Source: JAQGMV01 sp035626595
GTDB lineage: Bacteria; Pseudomonadota; Gammaproteobacteria; Burkholderiales; SG8-41
Direction: 5' to 3'
Assembly: GCA_035626595.1 (NCBI GenBank)
Contig: DASPNJ010000026.1
Coordinates: 116,550-180,549 of the forward strand
Length of the DNA stretch: 64,000 bases
Both the position numbers and the translations under genes were made by a program. Positions within the stretch are counted from its first letter, which is position 1; each line of letters opens with the position of its first letter. Shown here in pieces: positions 49,354-57,759 of this stretch. The notes below the pieces were generated by a model, which saw only the letters and a program-made list of their open reading frames with translations, made no database searches and had not been told where the DNA came from.

Positions 49354-50016
49354 TTAGCGGTAGGGTCTCCCCGTCGGCTGCGATACCGCGCCCACCACTT
49401 CGGTCAGCACGCGCCGTTCGTCGGGCAGCGGCTGGCGCGCCGCGTGACGCGCGAGATCGCCCTGCGACACGATGCCGACGAGTCTGCCGCGGTCGTCGAC
49501 GAGCGGCATGCGGCGCACCTGGTGCTGCGCCATCTGCCGCATGCATTCCGCGACCGACTCGTTCGCATGGCACGCGAACACGCGCGCCGTCATGCAGTCC
49601 CCGACCATCGCACGGCGCGGGTCCATGCCGCGCGCGACGATCCGCAGCGTGATGTCGCGGTCGGTGACCATGCCGACGAGCACGCCGTTGTCGCCGACGA
49701 CGGGCAGTGCGCCGCAATCGCACCACTCCATGACGCGCGCTGCATGCTCGACGCACGTGGCGGGATGCACGCTTGCGACGTGCGGCGTCATGAGCTCGTG
49801 CACCCGCACATGGTCGAGGTCGCGGCCATGGTCCGGATAGCGGCGGTCGATGCGTTGCGCCGACGTGCCGTGCTGCACCGGGCTGACGGGGTCTTGTCCG
49901 GGCGCTCCGCGCGGGCTGCCATAGCGCGGCCGGTCGTATTCATCCCGGGCGAGGCGCTGCGTCTCCCGCTCGGAGCTGCGTGGATCGTCTACGCGGTCGC
50001 GGTCGTATCTCCACAT
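49354..50016 (-). CDS. CBS-domain protein with charged N-terminal extension
   Basis: A 220-residue cytoplasmic protein. Residues 75-195 hold a pair of CBS domains (VHELMTPHVASVHPATC, GALPVVGDNGVLVGMVTDRD, VGDCMTARVFACHANES, RMPLVDDRGRLVGIVSQGDL), which bind adenine nucleotides in this family. The first 75 residues are rich in Arg and Asp and look disordered (RYDRDRVDDPRSSERETQRL). Such extensions occur in some CBS proteins of this type, which are often stress-linked. No effector domain is fused. Confidence 0.83.
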   Translation of the reverse strand: MWRYDRDRVDDPRSSERETQRLARDEYDRPRYGSPRGAPGQDPVSPVQHGTSAQRIDRRYPDHGRDLDHVRVHELMTPHVASVHPATCVEHAARVMEWCDCGALPVVGDNGVLVGMVTDRDITLRIVARGMDPRRAMVGDCMTARVFACHANESVAECMRQMAQHQVRRMPLVDDRGRLVGIVSQGDLARHAARQPLPDERRVLTEVVGAVSQPTGRPYR

Positions 50017-50185
50017 GGCGGCACCTCCCCTGTCCGGTACTGATGACTAGGCGCGAGGCGGTGCAATGCCCATGCCGCATGACGGTCGCGCTGGGTTTCG
50101 GAAATCATGGCGCTGCTCGGCGGCGAAAGCTTCAACGCTGCGCGTGGCGGCGCCGTCGCGATTCAAGCTCGACAGCTGAGGTGCG

Positions 50186-50214
50186 TTGGCACGCGCGGCC
50201 GGCACCCGTAGAAT
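50186..50214 (+). promoter_or_regulatory. Sigma-70 promoter of tRNA-Gly
   Basis: A TTGGCA box (50186-50191) and a TAGAAT box (50209-50214) are separated by exactly 17 bases. The predicted transcription start, around 50221, lies just before the first tRNA base at 50224. This is the best sigma-70 match in the window. The 170 or so bases between it and the divergent CBS gene show nothing else recognisable. Confidence 0.8.
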
Positions 50215-50223
50215 CACCGGTCC

Positions 50224-50294
50224 GCGGGTGTAGTTCAATGGTAGAACGGCAGCTTCCCAAGCTGCATACGAGGGTTCGATTCCCTTCACCCGCT
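50224..50294 (+). tRNA. tRNA-Gly, anticodon CCC
   Basis: The cloverleaf is complete. The acceptor arms GCGGGTG and CACCCGC pair over seven bases, the D stem is GTTC/GAAC with loop AATGGTA, and the anticodon stem GCAGC/GCTGC encloses loop TTCCCAA. That makes the anticodon CCC, reading GGG codons. The T arm is GAGGG-TTCGATT-CCCTT. The discriminator is T and the 3' CCA is not encoded. GGG is one of the commoner Gly codons in GC-rich genomes. Confidence 0.96.
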
Positions 50295-50345
50295 CGTCGC
50301 GGCGAGACCCCTCGCGCGCTGCGCGCGCAGCCGCGACCGGAAGAC

Positions 50346-50387
50346 GAACAGAGGGAAACCGAGGTTTCCCTCCGTTACCTTCCTTGC
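50346..50387 (+). repeat. REP-like palindromic element, copy 2 (after tRNA-Gly)
   Basis: A perfect 10-bp stem GAGGGAAACC (50351-50360) / GGTTTCCCTC (50363-50372) with a two-base loop. It is flanked by GAACA and CCGTTACCTTCC. On the opposite strand the element at 2787-2828 has the same first 15 bases and nearly the same right flank. The stem might end the tRNA transcript, but there is no T run, so a dispersed palindromic repeat is the better description. The rest of the 220-base gap before 50517 shows no gene. Confidence 0.7.
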
Positions 50388-50516
50388 TGGGCGGATCGCC
50401 CGAGACCTGCTTTCCTGGTTTGGCTTCGCCGTGACGTCCTTTCCTTCGGCTGGTTTCCCACCGAGACCGCGCTTCCTTAAACTAACCGGCCGCGCATTCA
50501 TCCAGGGAGGATAGTC

Positions 50517-51761
50517 ATGCGTGCTTCGAGCCACCCGTCAGTTGCCGCAGTCATCACCGCATTCGCAGTCCCGGTATTAACGGCCGCGGCCTTTGCGCAG
50601 GATCCGCCGAAGCCGCCGCCGCAGCCGGCCGTGGAACAGGGCACGCGCGCGCCCGAGTTCGAAGGTTCCAAGCTCTCGCCGCATCCGGCGAAGCTCACGG
50701 TAACGCCGCCCGGCGAGATCCCGCTGGACAAGCTCAAGGTGCCGCCCGGCTTTCGCGTCGAGCTGTGGGCGCACGGGATGCCCGGCGTGCGCATGATGAC
50801 GCGCGGCGACAAGGGTACGGTCTACGCCGGCACGCGCGTGATCGGCCGCGTCTACGAGATCAAGGACAACGGCAGGGAGCGCACGCACCGCGTCCTTGCA
50901 CAGGGACTCGTTCAGCCGAACGGGGTGGCGTTCAGGAACGGCTCGCTTTACGTCGCGGCGATCGACAAGATGTATCGCTACGACGGCGTCGAGGACAAAC
51001 CGGACGTGAAGCCGGTCGATCTCTCCGCGGCGTTCAAGCTGCCGCCGCTCGTGCATCACAACTGGAAATTCCTCGCGTTCGGCCCCGACGGCAAGCTCTA
51101 CGTTCCGATCGGCGCGCCCTGCAACATCTGCGAGCCGACGCCCGATTACGCGCAGATCCGCCGGTACAACCCGGATGGCTCCGGCATGGAAGTCGTCGCG
51201 CGCGGTGTGCGCAACTCCGTCGGTTTCGATTTCCATCCGAAGACGCGCGAGCTGTGGTTCACCGACAACGGCCGCGACTGGCAGGCCGCGAACGGCCCGG
51301 AAGACGAGTTGAACCGCGTGTCCAAAGCCGGCGAGAACTTCGGTTTTCCGTACTGCCACGCGAACGGCATTCAGGATCGCGACTACCCGAAACCGGACGG
51401 CTGCAAGGGCGTGACGCTTCCGGTCGTTCTCATGGGGCCCCATACCGCCGCGCTCGGCATGCGCTTCTACACGGGCAGCATGTTCCCCGCCGAGTATCGC
51501 GACGCCATGTTCGTGGCACGGCGCGGCTCCTGGAACAGACCGCAGAAGACCGGTTACGACGTCGTGGTCGTGCGCGCGAGCGCCGACGGTAAAGGCGCGA
51601 AGGTGACGCCTTTCGTGACCGGCTTTCTGGACGCGAAAGGCAACACGTTCTGGGGCCGGCCCGTCGACGTGCTCCTGATGCCCGATGGCGCGCTGCTCGT
51701 GTCCGACGAGCAGAACGGCGCGATCTATCGCGTGAGCTACACGGGCGGCGCGAAGCGTTGA
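50517..51761 (+). CDS. Secreted sorbosone/glucose-dehydrogenase-like beta-propeller protein
   Basis: A 414-residue exported protein with a signal peptide cleaved near residue 27 (PVLTAAAFA|QD). It has a six-bladed propeller of the soluble glucose/L-sorbosone dehydrogenase family: VPPGFRVELWAHGMPGVRMM, GLVQPNGVAFRNGSLYVA, HHNWKFLAFGPDGKLYVPIG, ARGVRNSVGFDFHPKTRELW, FTDNGRD, EDELNRV, LGMRFYTGSMFP and DVLLMPDGALLVSDEQNG. Members may bind PQQ and oxidise sugars in the periplasm. The real substrate here is unknown. Three Cys in APCNICEP and PYCHANG stand close to the presumed active face. It is translationally coupled to the TonB receptor. Confidence 0.83.
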   Translation: MRASSHPSVAAVITAFAVPVLTAAAFAQDPPKPPPQPAVEQGTRAPEFEGSKLSPHPAKLTVTPPGEIPLDKLKVPPGFRVELWAHGMPGVRMMTRGDKGTVYAGTRVIGRVYEIKDNGRERTHRVLAQGLVQPNGVAFRNGSLYVAAIDKMYRYDGVEDKPDVKPVDLSAAFKLPPLVHHNWKFLAFGPDGKLYVPIGAPCNICEPTPDYAQIRRYNPDGSGMEVVARGVRNSVGFDFHPKTRELWFTDNGRDWQAANGPEDELNRVSKAGENFGFPYCHANGIQDRDYPKPDGCKGVTLPVVLMGPHTAALGMRFYTGSMFPAEYRDAMFVARRGSWNRPQKTGYDVVVVRASADGKGAKVTPFVTGFLDAKGNTFWGRPVDVLLMPDGALLVSDEQNGAIYRVSYTGGAKR

Positions 51762-53893
51762 CGCGTCGCCGCGCGGGCGTTGCCGCAGTCACCCTCGCGG
51801 CGCTCTCTCACGCGGTGCCGTCGCTTCCCGCGGAAGCGGTGGCGCCCTTGGCAACGCAGCCCGCGTTGCTGCCGGCGGTCACGGTCACGGCGACGCGCGT
51901 CGAGCGCGAGAGTCTCGATCTGCCGCTGTCGATCGACACAGTGAACGCCCGCACGATCCATGAGGCCCGTCCGCAGGTAAACCTCTCGGAGACGTTGAAC
52001 GCCGTTCCGGGTATCGTCGTTCAGAACCGCCAGAACTACGCGCAGGACCTTCAGATCTCGTCGCGGGGCTTCGGAGCGCGGTCGGCCTTCGGCGTGCGCG
52101 GTATACGCCTGCTGTCGGACGGCATTCCCGCGACGATGCCGGACGGCCAGGGACAGGCGGCATCGTTCAGTCTCGACACCGCCGAGCGCATCGAAGTGCT
52201 CAGGGGTCCGTTTTCCTCGATGTACGGCAATGCGTCGGGCGGCGTCATCCAGATCTTCACCGCGGACGGGCCGCCGCGGCCGACGCTCACGGGGCGCTTC
52301 CACGCCGGAAGCTACGACACGTGGAAAGCGGCGGTTCAATACGGCGCGCAGCACGGCGCCCTCAACGTGAACGCGGCCGCGAGCCGGTTCGAAACCGCCG
52401 GCTATCGCGATCACAGCGCGGCCCGCCGCGATCACGCGCACGCGAAGCTGAAGCTCTCCGCCGGCGCCGCGGGCACCTTCACGCTGATCGCCGATACCTT
52501 GGACCAGCCGGAAACGCAGGATCCGCTCGGACTCACGCGCGCGCAGCTTCAGACCAACCGGCGGCAGGCGACCTCGCAAGCCTTCGCGTTCGACACCCGC
52601 AAGAGCGTTTCGCAGACCCAGCTTGGTTTGGTTCACGATTACCGTTTCGGCGCCGGCAACACGCTCCAGACGCGTGTCTATGGCGGCGAGCGGCAGGTGA
52701 CGCAATACCTCGCCATTCCGCTGGTGACGCCGGGCGGCGTTCCGGTGCAGCTCGGCCCCACGCATTCCGGCGGCGTCGTCGACCTCGATCGCGGCTACGG
52801 CGGCGCCGGTGTGCGCTGGAGCCACACCGCAGTCGTGGCCGACATGCCGCTCGACCTCCATCTCGGCGTCGATTACGAGCGGATGGCGGAGCGCCGGCGC
52901 GGCTTCATCAATAACTTCGGCGTCGCGGGCGCGCTCAAGCGCGACGAGGACGACACCGTCAGCAGCACCGATGTCTACGTACAGATCGAATGGCGGCCGG
53001 CGGACCGCTGGCTGGTCATGGGCGGCGCGCGCCACAGCCGGGTGCGCTTCGATTCCGACGACTCCTTCATCACGCCGCTCAACCCCGACGACAGCGGCGC
53101 GATCAGCTTCAGCCGCACTTCTCCCGTCGCCGGCGTGAGCTACGAGCTCACGCGCGAGCTCAGGGTCTACGCGAACGCCGGCAGGGGTTTCGAGACGCCG
53201 ACGTTCGCGGAGCTCGCATACCGCACCGACGGCACACCGGGGCTCAATTTCGCGCTGAGGCCCTCCGTGTCGCTCAATCGTGAGATCGGCGTGAAATGGG
53301 CACCGAACCGCGCGCACCGGGCAACGCTCGCGCTGTTTCGTATCGACGTCCAAGACGAGATCGTGGTCGCGAGCAATACCGGCGGCAGGACGACGTTCCG
53401 CAATGCTTCGCGCACCCGGCGCGAAGGCATCGAGGCCGGCTGGCAGGCGCAGCTCGGAAACGGATGGGAAGCCGCACTCGCGTATACGCTGCTCGACGCG
53501 CGTTTCACGAGCTCGTTCGCCGGAGTGGGCGGCGTTTTCGTCCCCGCGGGTAATCGCCTGCCCGGCGTGCCGCGCTCGACGCTCTACGGCGAGCTCGTAT
53601 GGCGACACGCCGCGAGCGGCTTTCATGCCGCCGTCGAGGGCCGCCGCAACAGCAAGGTGTTCGTGGACGACCAGAACAGCGATGCGGCCGAAGCCTACAC
53701 GGTGGCGAACGTGCGCGCAGGCTTCGAGCAGCGGAGCGGCCGCTGGCGCTTCATCGAGTACGTGCGCGTGGACAACGTCACCGACCGCGACTATGTCGGA
53801 TCGGTCATCGTCGCCGAAGGCAACCGCCGCTTTTTCGAGCCGGCGCCCGGCAGGAACTGGCTGATCGGCGTCTCGGCCGAGGTCGCTTTCTAG
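51758..53893 (+). CDS. TonB-dependent outer-membrane receptor
   Basis: A 711-residue receptor starting at a TTG at 51758 that overlaps the previous stop. A signal sequence (about 1-27) is followed by a likely TonB box region (AVTVTATRVERESLDLPL). The plug follows (VNLSETLNAVPGIVVQNRQN, ISSRGFGARSAFGVRGIRLL, ERIEVLRGPFSSMYGNASGG), then a 22-strand barrel ending in Phe (VSAEVAF). It resembles FecA-like and siderophore or vitamin receptors but the ligand cannot be read from sequence. Its coupling to a sugar-dehydrogenase-like protein and its position before thiS are the only clues. Confidence 0.9.
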   Translation: MTRRRAGVAAVTLAALSHAVPSLPAEAVAPLATQPALLPAVTVTATRVERESLDLPLSIDTVNARTIHEARPQVNLSETLNAVPGIVVQNRQNYAQDLQISSRGFGARSAFGVRGIRLLSDGIPATMPDGQGQAASFSLDTAERIEVLRGPFSSMYGNASGGVIQIFTADGPPRPTLTGRFHAGSYDTWKAAVQYGAQHGALNVNAAASRFETAGYRDHSAARRDHAHAKLKLSAGAAGTFTLIADTLDQPETQDPLGLTRAQLQTNRRQATSQAFAFDTRKSVSQTQLGLVHDYRFGAGNTLQTRVYGGERQVTQYLAIPLVTPGGVPVQLGPTHSGGVVDLDRGYGGAGVRWSHTAVVADMPLDLHLGVDYERMAERRRGFINNFGVAGALKRDEDDTVSSTDVYVQIEWRPADRWLVMGGARHSRVRFDSDDSFITPLNPDDSGAISFSRTSPVAGVSYELTRELRVYANAGRGFETPTFAELAYRTDGTPGLNFALRPSVSLNREIGVKWAPNRAHRATLALFRIDVQDEIVVASNTGGRTTFRNASRTRREGIEAGWQAQLGNGWEAALAYTLLDARFTSSFAGVGGVFVPAGNRLPGVPRSTLYGELVWRHAASGFHAAVEGRRNSKVFVDDQNSDAAEAYTVANVRAGFEQRSGRWRFIEYVRVDNVTDRDYVGSVIVAEGNRRFFEPAPGRNWLIGVSAEVAF

Positions 53894-53958
53894 GGGTGCA
53901 CCACGCGGCTAAAATCGAGGCTGTTCAGCACCTCCCGCTCAGCATTCCAGCATCCGCA

Positions 53959-54162
53959 GTGATCACCGTCACCATCAACGGCGAAGCGCGCAAGTTCGAG
54001 CAGCCGCTTGCGTTCTCCCAGCTCGTCGAGCGCCTCGGACTCACGGGTAAACGCATCGCGATCGAGCGCAACGGCGAGATCGTTCCGCGCAGCCAGTTTG
54101 CGGCGCGCGCGTTGGCGGACGGGGACAGGCTGGAAATCGTCGTCGCCGTCGGCGGCGGCTGA
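53959..54162 (+). CDS. thiS: Thiamine biosynthesis sulphur carrier ThiS
   Basis: ThiS is the ubiquitin-fold sulphur carrier for thiazole formation. A GTG at 53959 gives a 67-residue protein (VITVTINGEARKFEQPLAFS, LVERLGLTGKRIAIERNGEI) ending AVGGG, with the terminal Gly-Gly that becomes the thiocarboxylate. The open frame upstream belongs to the receptor region and has no support. A TAAAAT box lies about 45 bases before the start. thiG is separated from it by an inserted substrate-binding protein gene. Confidence 0.93.
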   Translation: MITVTINGEARKFEQPLAFSQLVERLGLTGKRIAIERNGEIVPRSQFAARALADGDRLEIVVAVGGG

Positions 54163-54201
54163 TCATCGGGAACACACCTTTTTTCGGGAGCCGGTAAGTC
54201 G

Positions 54202-55203
54202 ATGTTCCATCGAGCAGTCTCGAGCAGTGCAACACGCAGTCTGTGCCCGGTATTGACGGGTGCCGTCCTAGCCATTGTCGCGAGCGTCTCCGCCGCGGCG
54301 GAGACACAGTTTCCGTCGCGCCCTGTGCGTGTCGTGGTGCCGCTCACGGCCGCATCCGGGGCCGACATCGCCGGTCGCATCGTCGGGCGCCAGCTTCAGG
54401 AGATGTGGAAGCAGACCGTGGTCGTCGACAACCGGCCGGGCGCCGGCGGACAGATCGGCACGCAGATCGCGGTGCGGGCGGCGCCCGACGGTCACACGCT
54501 GCTGGTGCAGTCGTCCTCGCATGCGGTGAATCCGGCAATCTACAAGAGCCTGCCGTACGATTCGACGAAAGATCTCGTCGATGTGGCATGTCTCGGCACG
54601 ACGCCGTACGTGATGATCACCGCACCCCAGGGCCCTTACCGGCCGCTCAAAGCGCTGATCGATGCTGCGAAGGCGAAGCCCGGTGAGCTCACGTTCGCTT
54701 CGGCCGGCATCGGGACGTCCACGCACATCACGGGCGAGTATTTAGCGCAGTCCGCCGGCATCAAGCTGATACACGTGCCCTTCAAGGGATCGGCCGAAGC
54801 GATCGGCGATGTCGCCGCGGGCCGGGTCGTTTTTTACATGGCTCCGATCAGCACCGCGATCGGCCTCATCAAGGACAACCGGCTCGCCGTGCTCGGCGTC
54901 GCGAGCCCCAAACGCATCACCATGCTGCCGTCCGTGCCGACAATCGCCGAACAGGGCTTGCCCGGCTTCGAGATGGACGTGTGGTTCGGCGCGTGGGCCC
55001 CGGCCGCTACGCCACGCGCAGTCGTTCAGAAGGTTGCGTCGGATATTCGCGCGGCGCAGCAATCGCGCGAGGTGCGGGAGCAGTACGCCAAGCTCGGGAT
55101 CGAGCCGAGCAGCCTCACGCTCGGCGAGTTCGCGAAGTTCGTGCGCAAGGAAATGGCCAAGTACCAGCAGGTCGTGCGCAAGGCGAACATCGACCCCATG
55201 TAA
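54202..55203 (+). CDS. Bug-family (TctC-like) periplasmic binding protein
   Basis: A 333-residue secreted solute-binding protein of the Bordetella uptake gene family, which is expanded in Burkholderiales. The signal peptide ends near residue 33 (ASVSAAAE). Core motifs are FPSRPVRVVVPLTAASGADI, VVDNRPGAGGQIGTQIAVRA, PDGHTLLVQSSSHAVNP, LTFASAGIGTSTHITGEYLA and HVPFKGSAEAIGDVAAGRV. No TctA/TctB membrane genes are adjacent, as is usual for Bug proteins. It sits between thiS and thiG on the same strand, 39 bases after thiS and 12 before thiG. Confidence 0.92.
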   Translation: MFHRAVSSSATRSLCPVLTGAVLAIVASVSAAAETQFPSRPVRVVVPLTAASGADIAGRIVGRQLQEMWKQTVVVDNRPGAGGQIGTQIAVRAAPDGHTLLVQSSSHAVNPAIYKSLPYDSTKDLVDVACLGTTPYVMITAPQGPYRPLKALIDAAKAKPGELTFASAGIGTSTHITGEYLAQSAGIKLIHVPFKGSAEAIGDVAAGRVVFYMAPISTAIGLIKDNRLAVLGVASPKRITMLPSVPTIAEQGLPGFEMDVWFGAWAPAATPRAVVQKVASDIRAAQQSREVREQYAKLGIEPSSLTLGEFAKFVRKEMAKYQQVVRKANIDPM

Positions 55204-55215
55204 AATGAGGGTTCC

Positions 55216-56019
55216 ATGAAGCTCCACGAAAACGTCGACGCTCTGGTCATCGCGGGCAAGGCTTACGCTTCGCGCCTGCTCGTTGGAACCGGCAAGTACA
55301 ACGACTTCGCCGAAACCCGCGCGGCGGTGGAAGCGAGCGGCGCGCAGATCGTGACCGTCGCGATCCGCCGCACGAACATCGGGCAGAACGCGAACGAGCC
55401 CAACCTGCTCGATGCGATCCCGCCGTCGAAGTTCACGCTGCTGCCGAATACCGCGGGCTGCTACACGGCCGACGACGCCGTGCGCACCCTGCGGCTCGCG
55501 CGCGAGCTGCTCGACGGCCACGAACTCGTGAAGCTGGAGGTGCTGGGTGACCCGCACACGCTCTTTCCGAACGTGATTGAGACGATCGCGGCAGCCAGGA
55601 CGCTCGTCGCCGACGGCTTCAAGGTGATGGTCTATACCTCGGACGACCCGATCATCGCGAAGCAGCTCGAGGAGATCGGCTGCGTCGCCGTCATGCCGCT
55701 CGCCTCGCTCATCGGCTCCGGCATGGGCATTCTCAATCCGTGGAACCTGCAGATCATCATCGAGAACGCGAAAGTGCCGGTGCTCGTCGACGCGGGTGTC
55801 GGCACGGCATCCGACGCCGCGATCGCCATGGAGCTCGGCTGCGATGGCGTGCTCATGAATACCGCCATCGCGGCCGCGCGCGATCCGGTGCTCATGGCTT
55901 CCGCGATGAAAAAAGCCATCGAGGCCGGGCGCGAAGCCTTCCTCGCCGGACGTATGCCGAAAAAGCTCTATTCGGCGGCGCCCAGCTCTCCGACGACCGG
56001 TCTCATCTCCTCGAAGTAG
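55216..56019 (+). CDS. thiG: Thiazole synthase ThiG
   Basis: ThiG condenses 1-deoxy-xylulose 5-phosphate, dehydroglycine and ThiS thiocarboxylate into the thiazole phosphate of thiamine. At 267 residues it is a normal length. Seen are SRLLVGTGKYNDFAETRAAV, the Schiff-base Lys in HELVKLEVLGDPHTLFPN, CVAVMPLASLIGSGMGILNP, VPVLVDAGVGTASDAAIAME and GCDGVLMNTAIAAARDP. A GAGGGTT precedes the ATG. No thiE or thiO is visible in the window. Confidence 0.96.
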   Translation: MKLHENVDALVIAGKAYASRLLVGTGKYNDFAETRAAVEASGAQIVTVAIRRTNIGQNANEPNLLDAIPPSKFTLLPNTAGCYTADDAVRTLRLARELLDGHELVKLEVLGDPHTLFPNVIETIAAARTLVADGFKVMVYTSDDPIIAKQLEEIGCVAVMPLASLIGSGMGILNPWNLQIIIENAKVPVLVDAGVGTASDAAIAMELGCDGVLMNTAIAAARDPVLMASAMKKAIEAGREAFLAGRMPKKLYSAAPSSPTTGLISSK

Positions 56020-56114
56020 CGGCGCCGTTCGAAGCGCGCCGATGCGGGTGCTGTACCCGCGCGCCCTCGCGCCCCATAATAGGCGCCGGACGGTCTACAG
56101 GGGGAGACTCGAAC

Positions 56115-57047
56115 ATGGCGGAACATGCCTTCAGGACCGCGGCGCTCAATGCAGACCTCGCGCGCGTCCGCAACGCGCCCTGGGTGAAGTGGATAGTCGT
56201 GAGCGTTGCCGTGCTGTTCGTGCTCGTGACGCTCTTCGCCTCGTTCTTCACGGTGCACCAGTACGAGCGCGCGGTGGTGACCACGTGGGGCAAGTTCAGC
56301 TACGTCGCCGAGCCGGGGCTCAACTGGAAGGTACCGTTCGTTCAGTCCGCTCATCCGATTCGAACCGACATTCGCACGCTCACCCCCGGTGATCCCAAGG
56401 GTGTGAACACCTACACGGTCGACAATCAGGAAGTCGACATCTTCTTCAATCTCTTCTACCGCGTGCCGCCGGCGAACGTCGGCTTCATCTACGAGAACGC
56501 GCAGGACTACCGCGAGCGCCTGTTCAACATCGCCGTGGACCGGCTCAAATCGGAAATGGGCAAGGTGAACGTCGCACACGTCGCCGAGCAGCGCGGCGCC
56601 ATCCGCGAAAAGATAAAGCAGGTGCTGGTGCACGACGCCAAGGTGCTTGGCGTGGACGTCACCGATTTCCAGCTCACCAACATCGAGTACACGAAAGGTT
56701 TCAAGACCGCGGTCGAGCAGGCGGTCACCGCACGCCAGATGATCGAGACGCGCGAGCGCGAGGCGGCGCAGGAAAAGCAGGTCGCGGAAAGAAACCGCAT
56801 CAAGGCGCAGGGCGAAGCGGACGCGACGCTCACCCGCGCGCAGGCCGAGGCGAAATCGATACAGCTCCGCGGCGAGGCCGAAGCTGCCGCGATCCGCGCA
56901 CAGGCCGAAGCGCTGCGTCAGAACACGGGACTCGTCGAGCTGCGCAAGGCGGAGAAGTGGAACGGCGCGCTGCCGCAGCAGATGCTGTCCGGCATCGTGC
57001 CGTTCATGCAGTTCAGCGCGCCGGCGGCCGCAGCCGCGGCCAAGTAG
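56115..57047 (+). CDS. SPFH/prohibitin-domain membrane protein
   Basis: A 310-residue membrane protein with one N-terminal helix (about 24-43, VKWIVVSVAVLFVLVTLFAS). An SPFH domain follows (VHQYERAVVTTWGKFSYVAE, PGLNWKVPFVQSAHPIRTDI), then a long charged coiled-coil (about 200-280, Glu/Ala/Gln-rich). It resembles HflC/HflK and prohibitin-like proteins that form membrane cages. It is not in an hfl operon, so a generic membrane-scaffold role is as far as the sequence allows. The ATG at 56115 follows GGGGAG. Confidence 0.88.
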   Translation: MAEHAFRTAALNADLARVRNAPWVKWIVVSVAVLFVLVTLFASFFTVHQYERAVVTTWGKFSYVAEPGLNWKVPFVQSAHPIRTDIRTLTPGDPKGVNTYTVDNQEVDIFFNLFYRVPPANVGFIYENAQDYRERLFNIAVDRLKSEMGKVNVAHVAEQRGAIREKIKQVLVHDAKVLGVDVTDFQLTNIEYTKGFKTAVEQAVTARQMIETREREAAQEKQVAERNRIKAQGEADATLTRAQAEAKSIQLRGEAEAAAIRAQAEALRQNTGLVELRKAEKWNGALPQQMLSGIVPFMQFSAPAAAAAAK

Positions 57048-57051
57048 ACCC

Positions 57052-57726
57052 ATGGGGCAGCGCCCCATCCGCAGTTACGTGCTGCGTCAGGGACGCGTCT
57101 CGAACGCGCAGCGCCGCGCGCACGAAACGCTGCTGCCGCGCTACGGCGTGCCCTACGCGCCGGCGCCGCTCGATTTCCATAGCGTCTTCGGCCGCGCCGC
57201 GCCGCGTATTCTCGAAATCGGGTTCGGCATGGGCGAGACCACCGCGCACATTGCCGCGGCGCATGCGGAAAACGACTATCTCGCGCTCGAAGTGCACACC
57301 CCGGGTGTGGGGAGCCTGCTGAAGCAGATCGATGAGCGGCGGCTTTCCAACGTGCGCATCGTGCAGCACGACGCGGTGGACGTGCTCGAGCACATGATCG
57401 CGCCCGCGAGCCTCGACGGCGTCCACATCTTTTTCCCCGATCCGTGGCCCAAGAAACGCCACCACAAGCGCAGGCTCGTACAACCGGCGTTCGTGAGCCT
57501 GCTCGCCTCGCGGCTGAAGCCCGGCGGTTATGTCCATGCGGCGACCGACTGGGAAGAGTACGCGCAGCAGATGCTCGACGTGTTCTCCAGGGAGCCCCTG
57601 CTCGAAAACACCGCGGAGGGCTTCGCGCCGCGGCCCGTTTACCGCCCGCTCACGAAATTCGAACAGCGGGGGCTGAAGCTGGGTCACGGCGTGTGGGACG
57701 TGGTGTTCCGTAGAGTGGGTCGATGA
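57052..57726 (+). CDS. trmB: tRNA (guanine-N7)-methyltransferase TrmB
   Basis: TrmB makes m7G46 in tRNA. The 224 residues have the SAM-binding motif ILEIGFGMGETTAHIAAAHA, the acidic ALEVHTPGVGSLL, and the family signature IFFPDPWPKKRHHKRRLVQP, followed by RLKPGGYVHAATDWEEYAQQ. It begins four bases after the SPFH gene and converges on hemW with about 33 bases between. Confidence 0.95.
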   Translation: MGQRPIRSYVLRQGRVSNAQRRAHETLLPRYGVPYAPAPLDFHSVFGRAAPRILEIGFGMGETTAHIAAAHAENDYLALEVHTPGVGSLLKQIDERRLSNVRIVQHDAVDVLEHMIAPASLDGVHIFFPDPWPKKRHHKRRLVQPAFVSLLASRLKPGGYVHAATDWEEYAQQMLDVFSREPLLENTAEGFAPRPVYRPLTKFEQRGLKLGHGVWDVVFRRVGR

Positions 57727-57759
57727 CCCACCGCCCGGCCGGTGCGCTACAAGCGCACC

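Noticed and set aside
51737..53626. 629-codon open frame opposite the TonB receptor
   Set aside because: It has no recognisable motif. The plus-strand product has a complete plug-and-barrel pattern ending in Phe.
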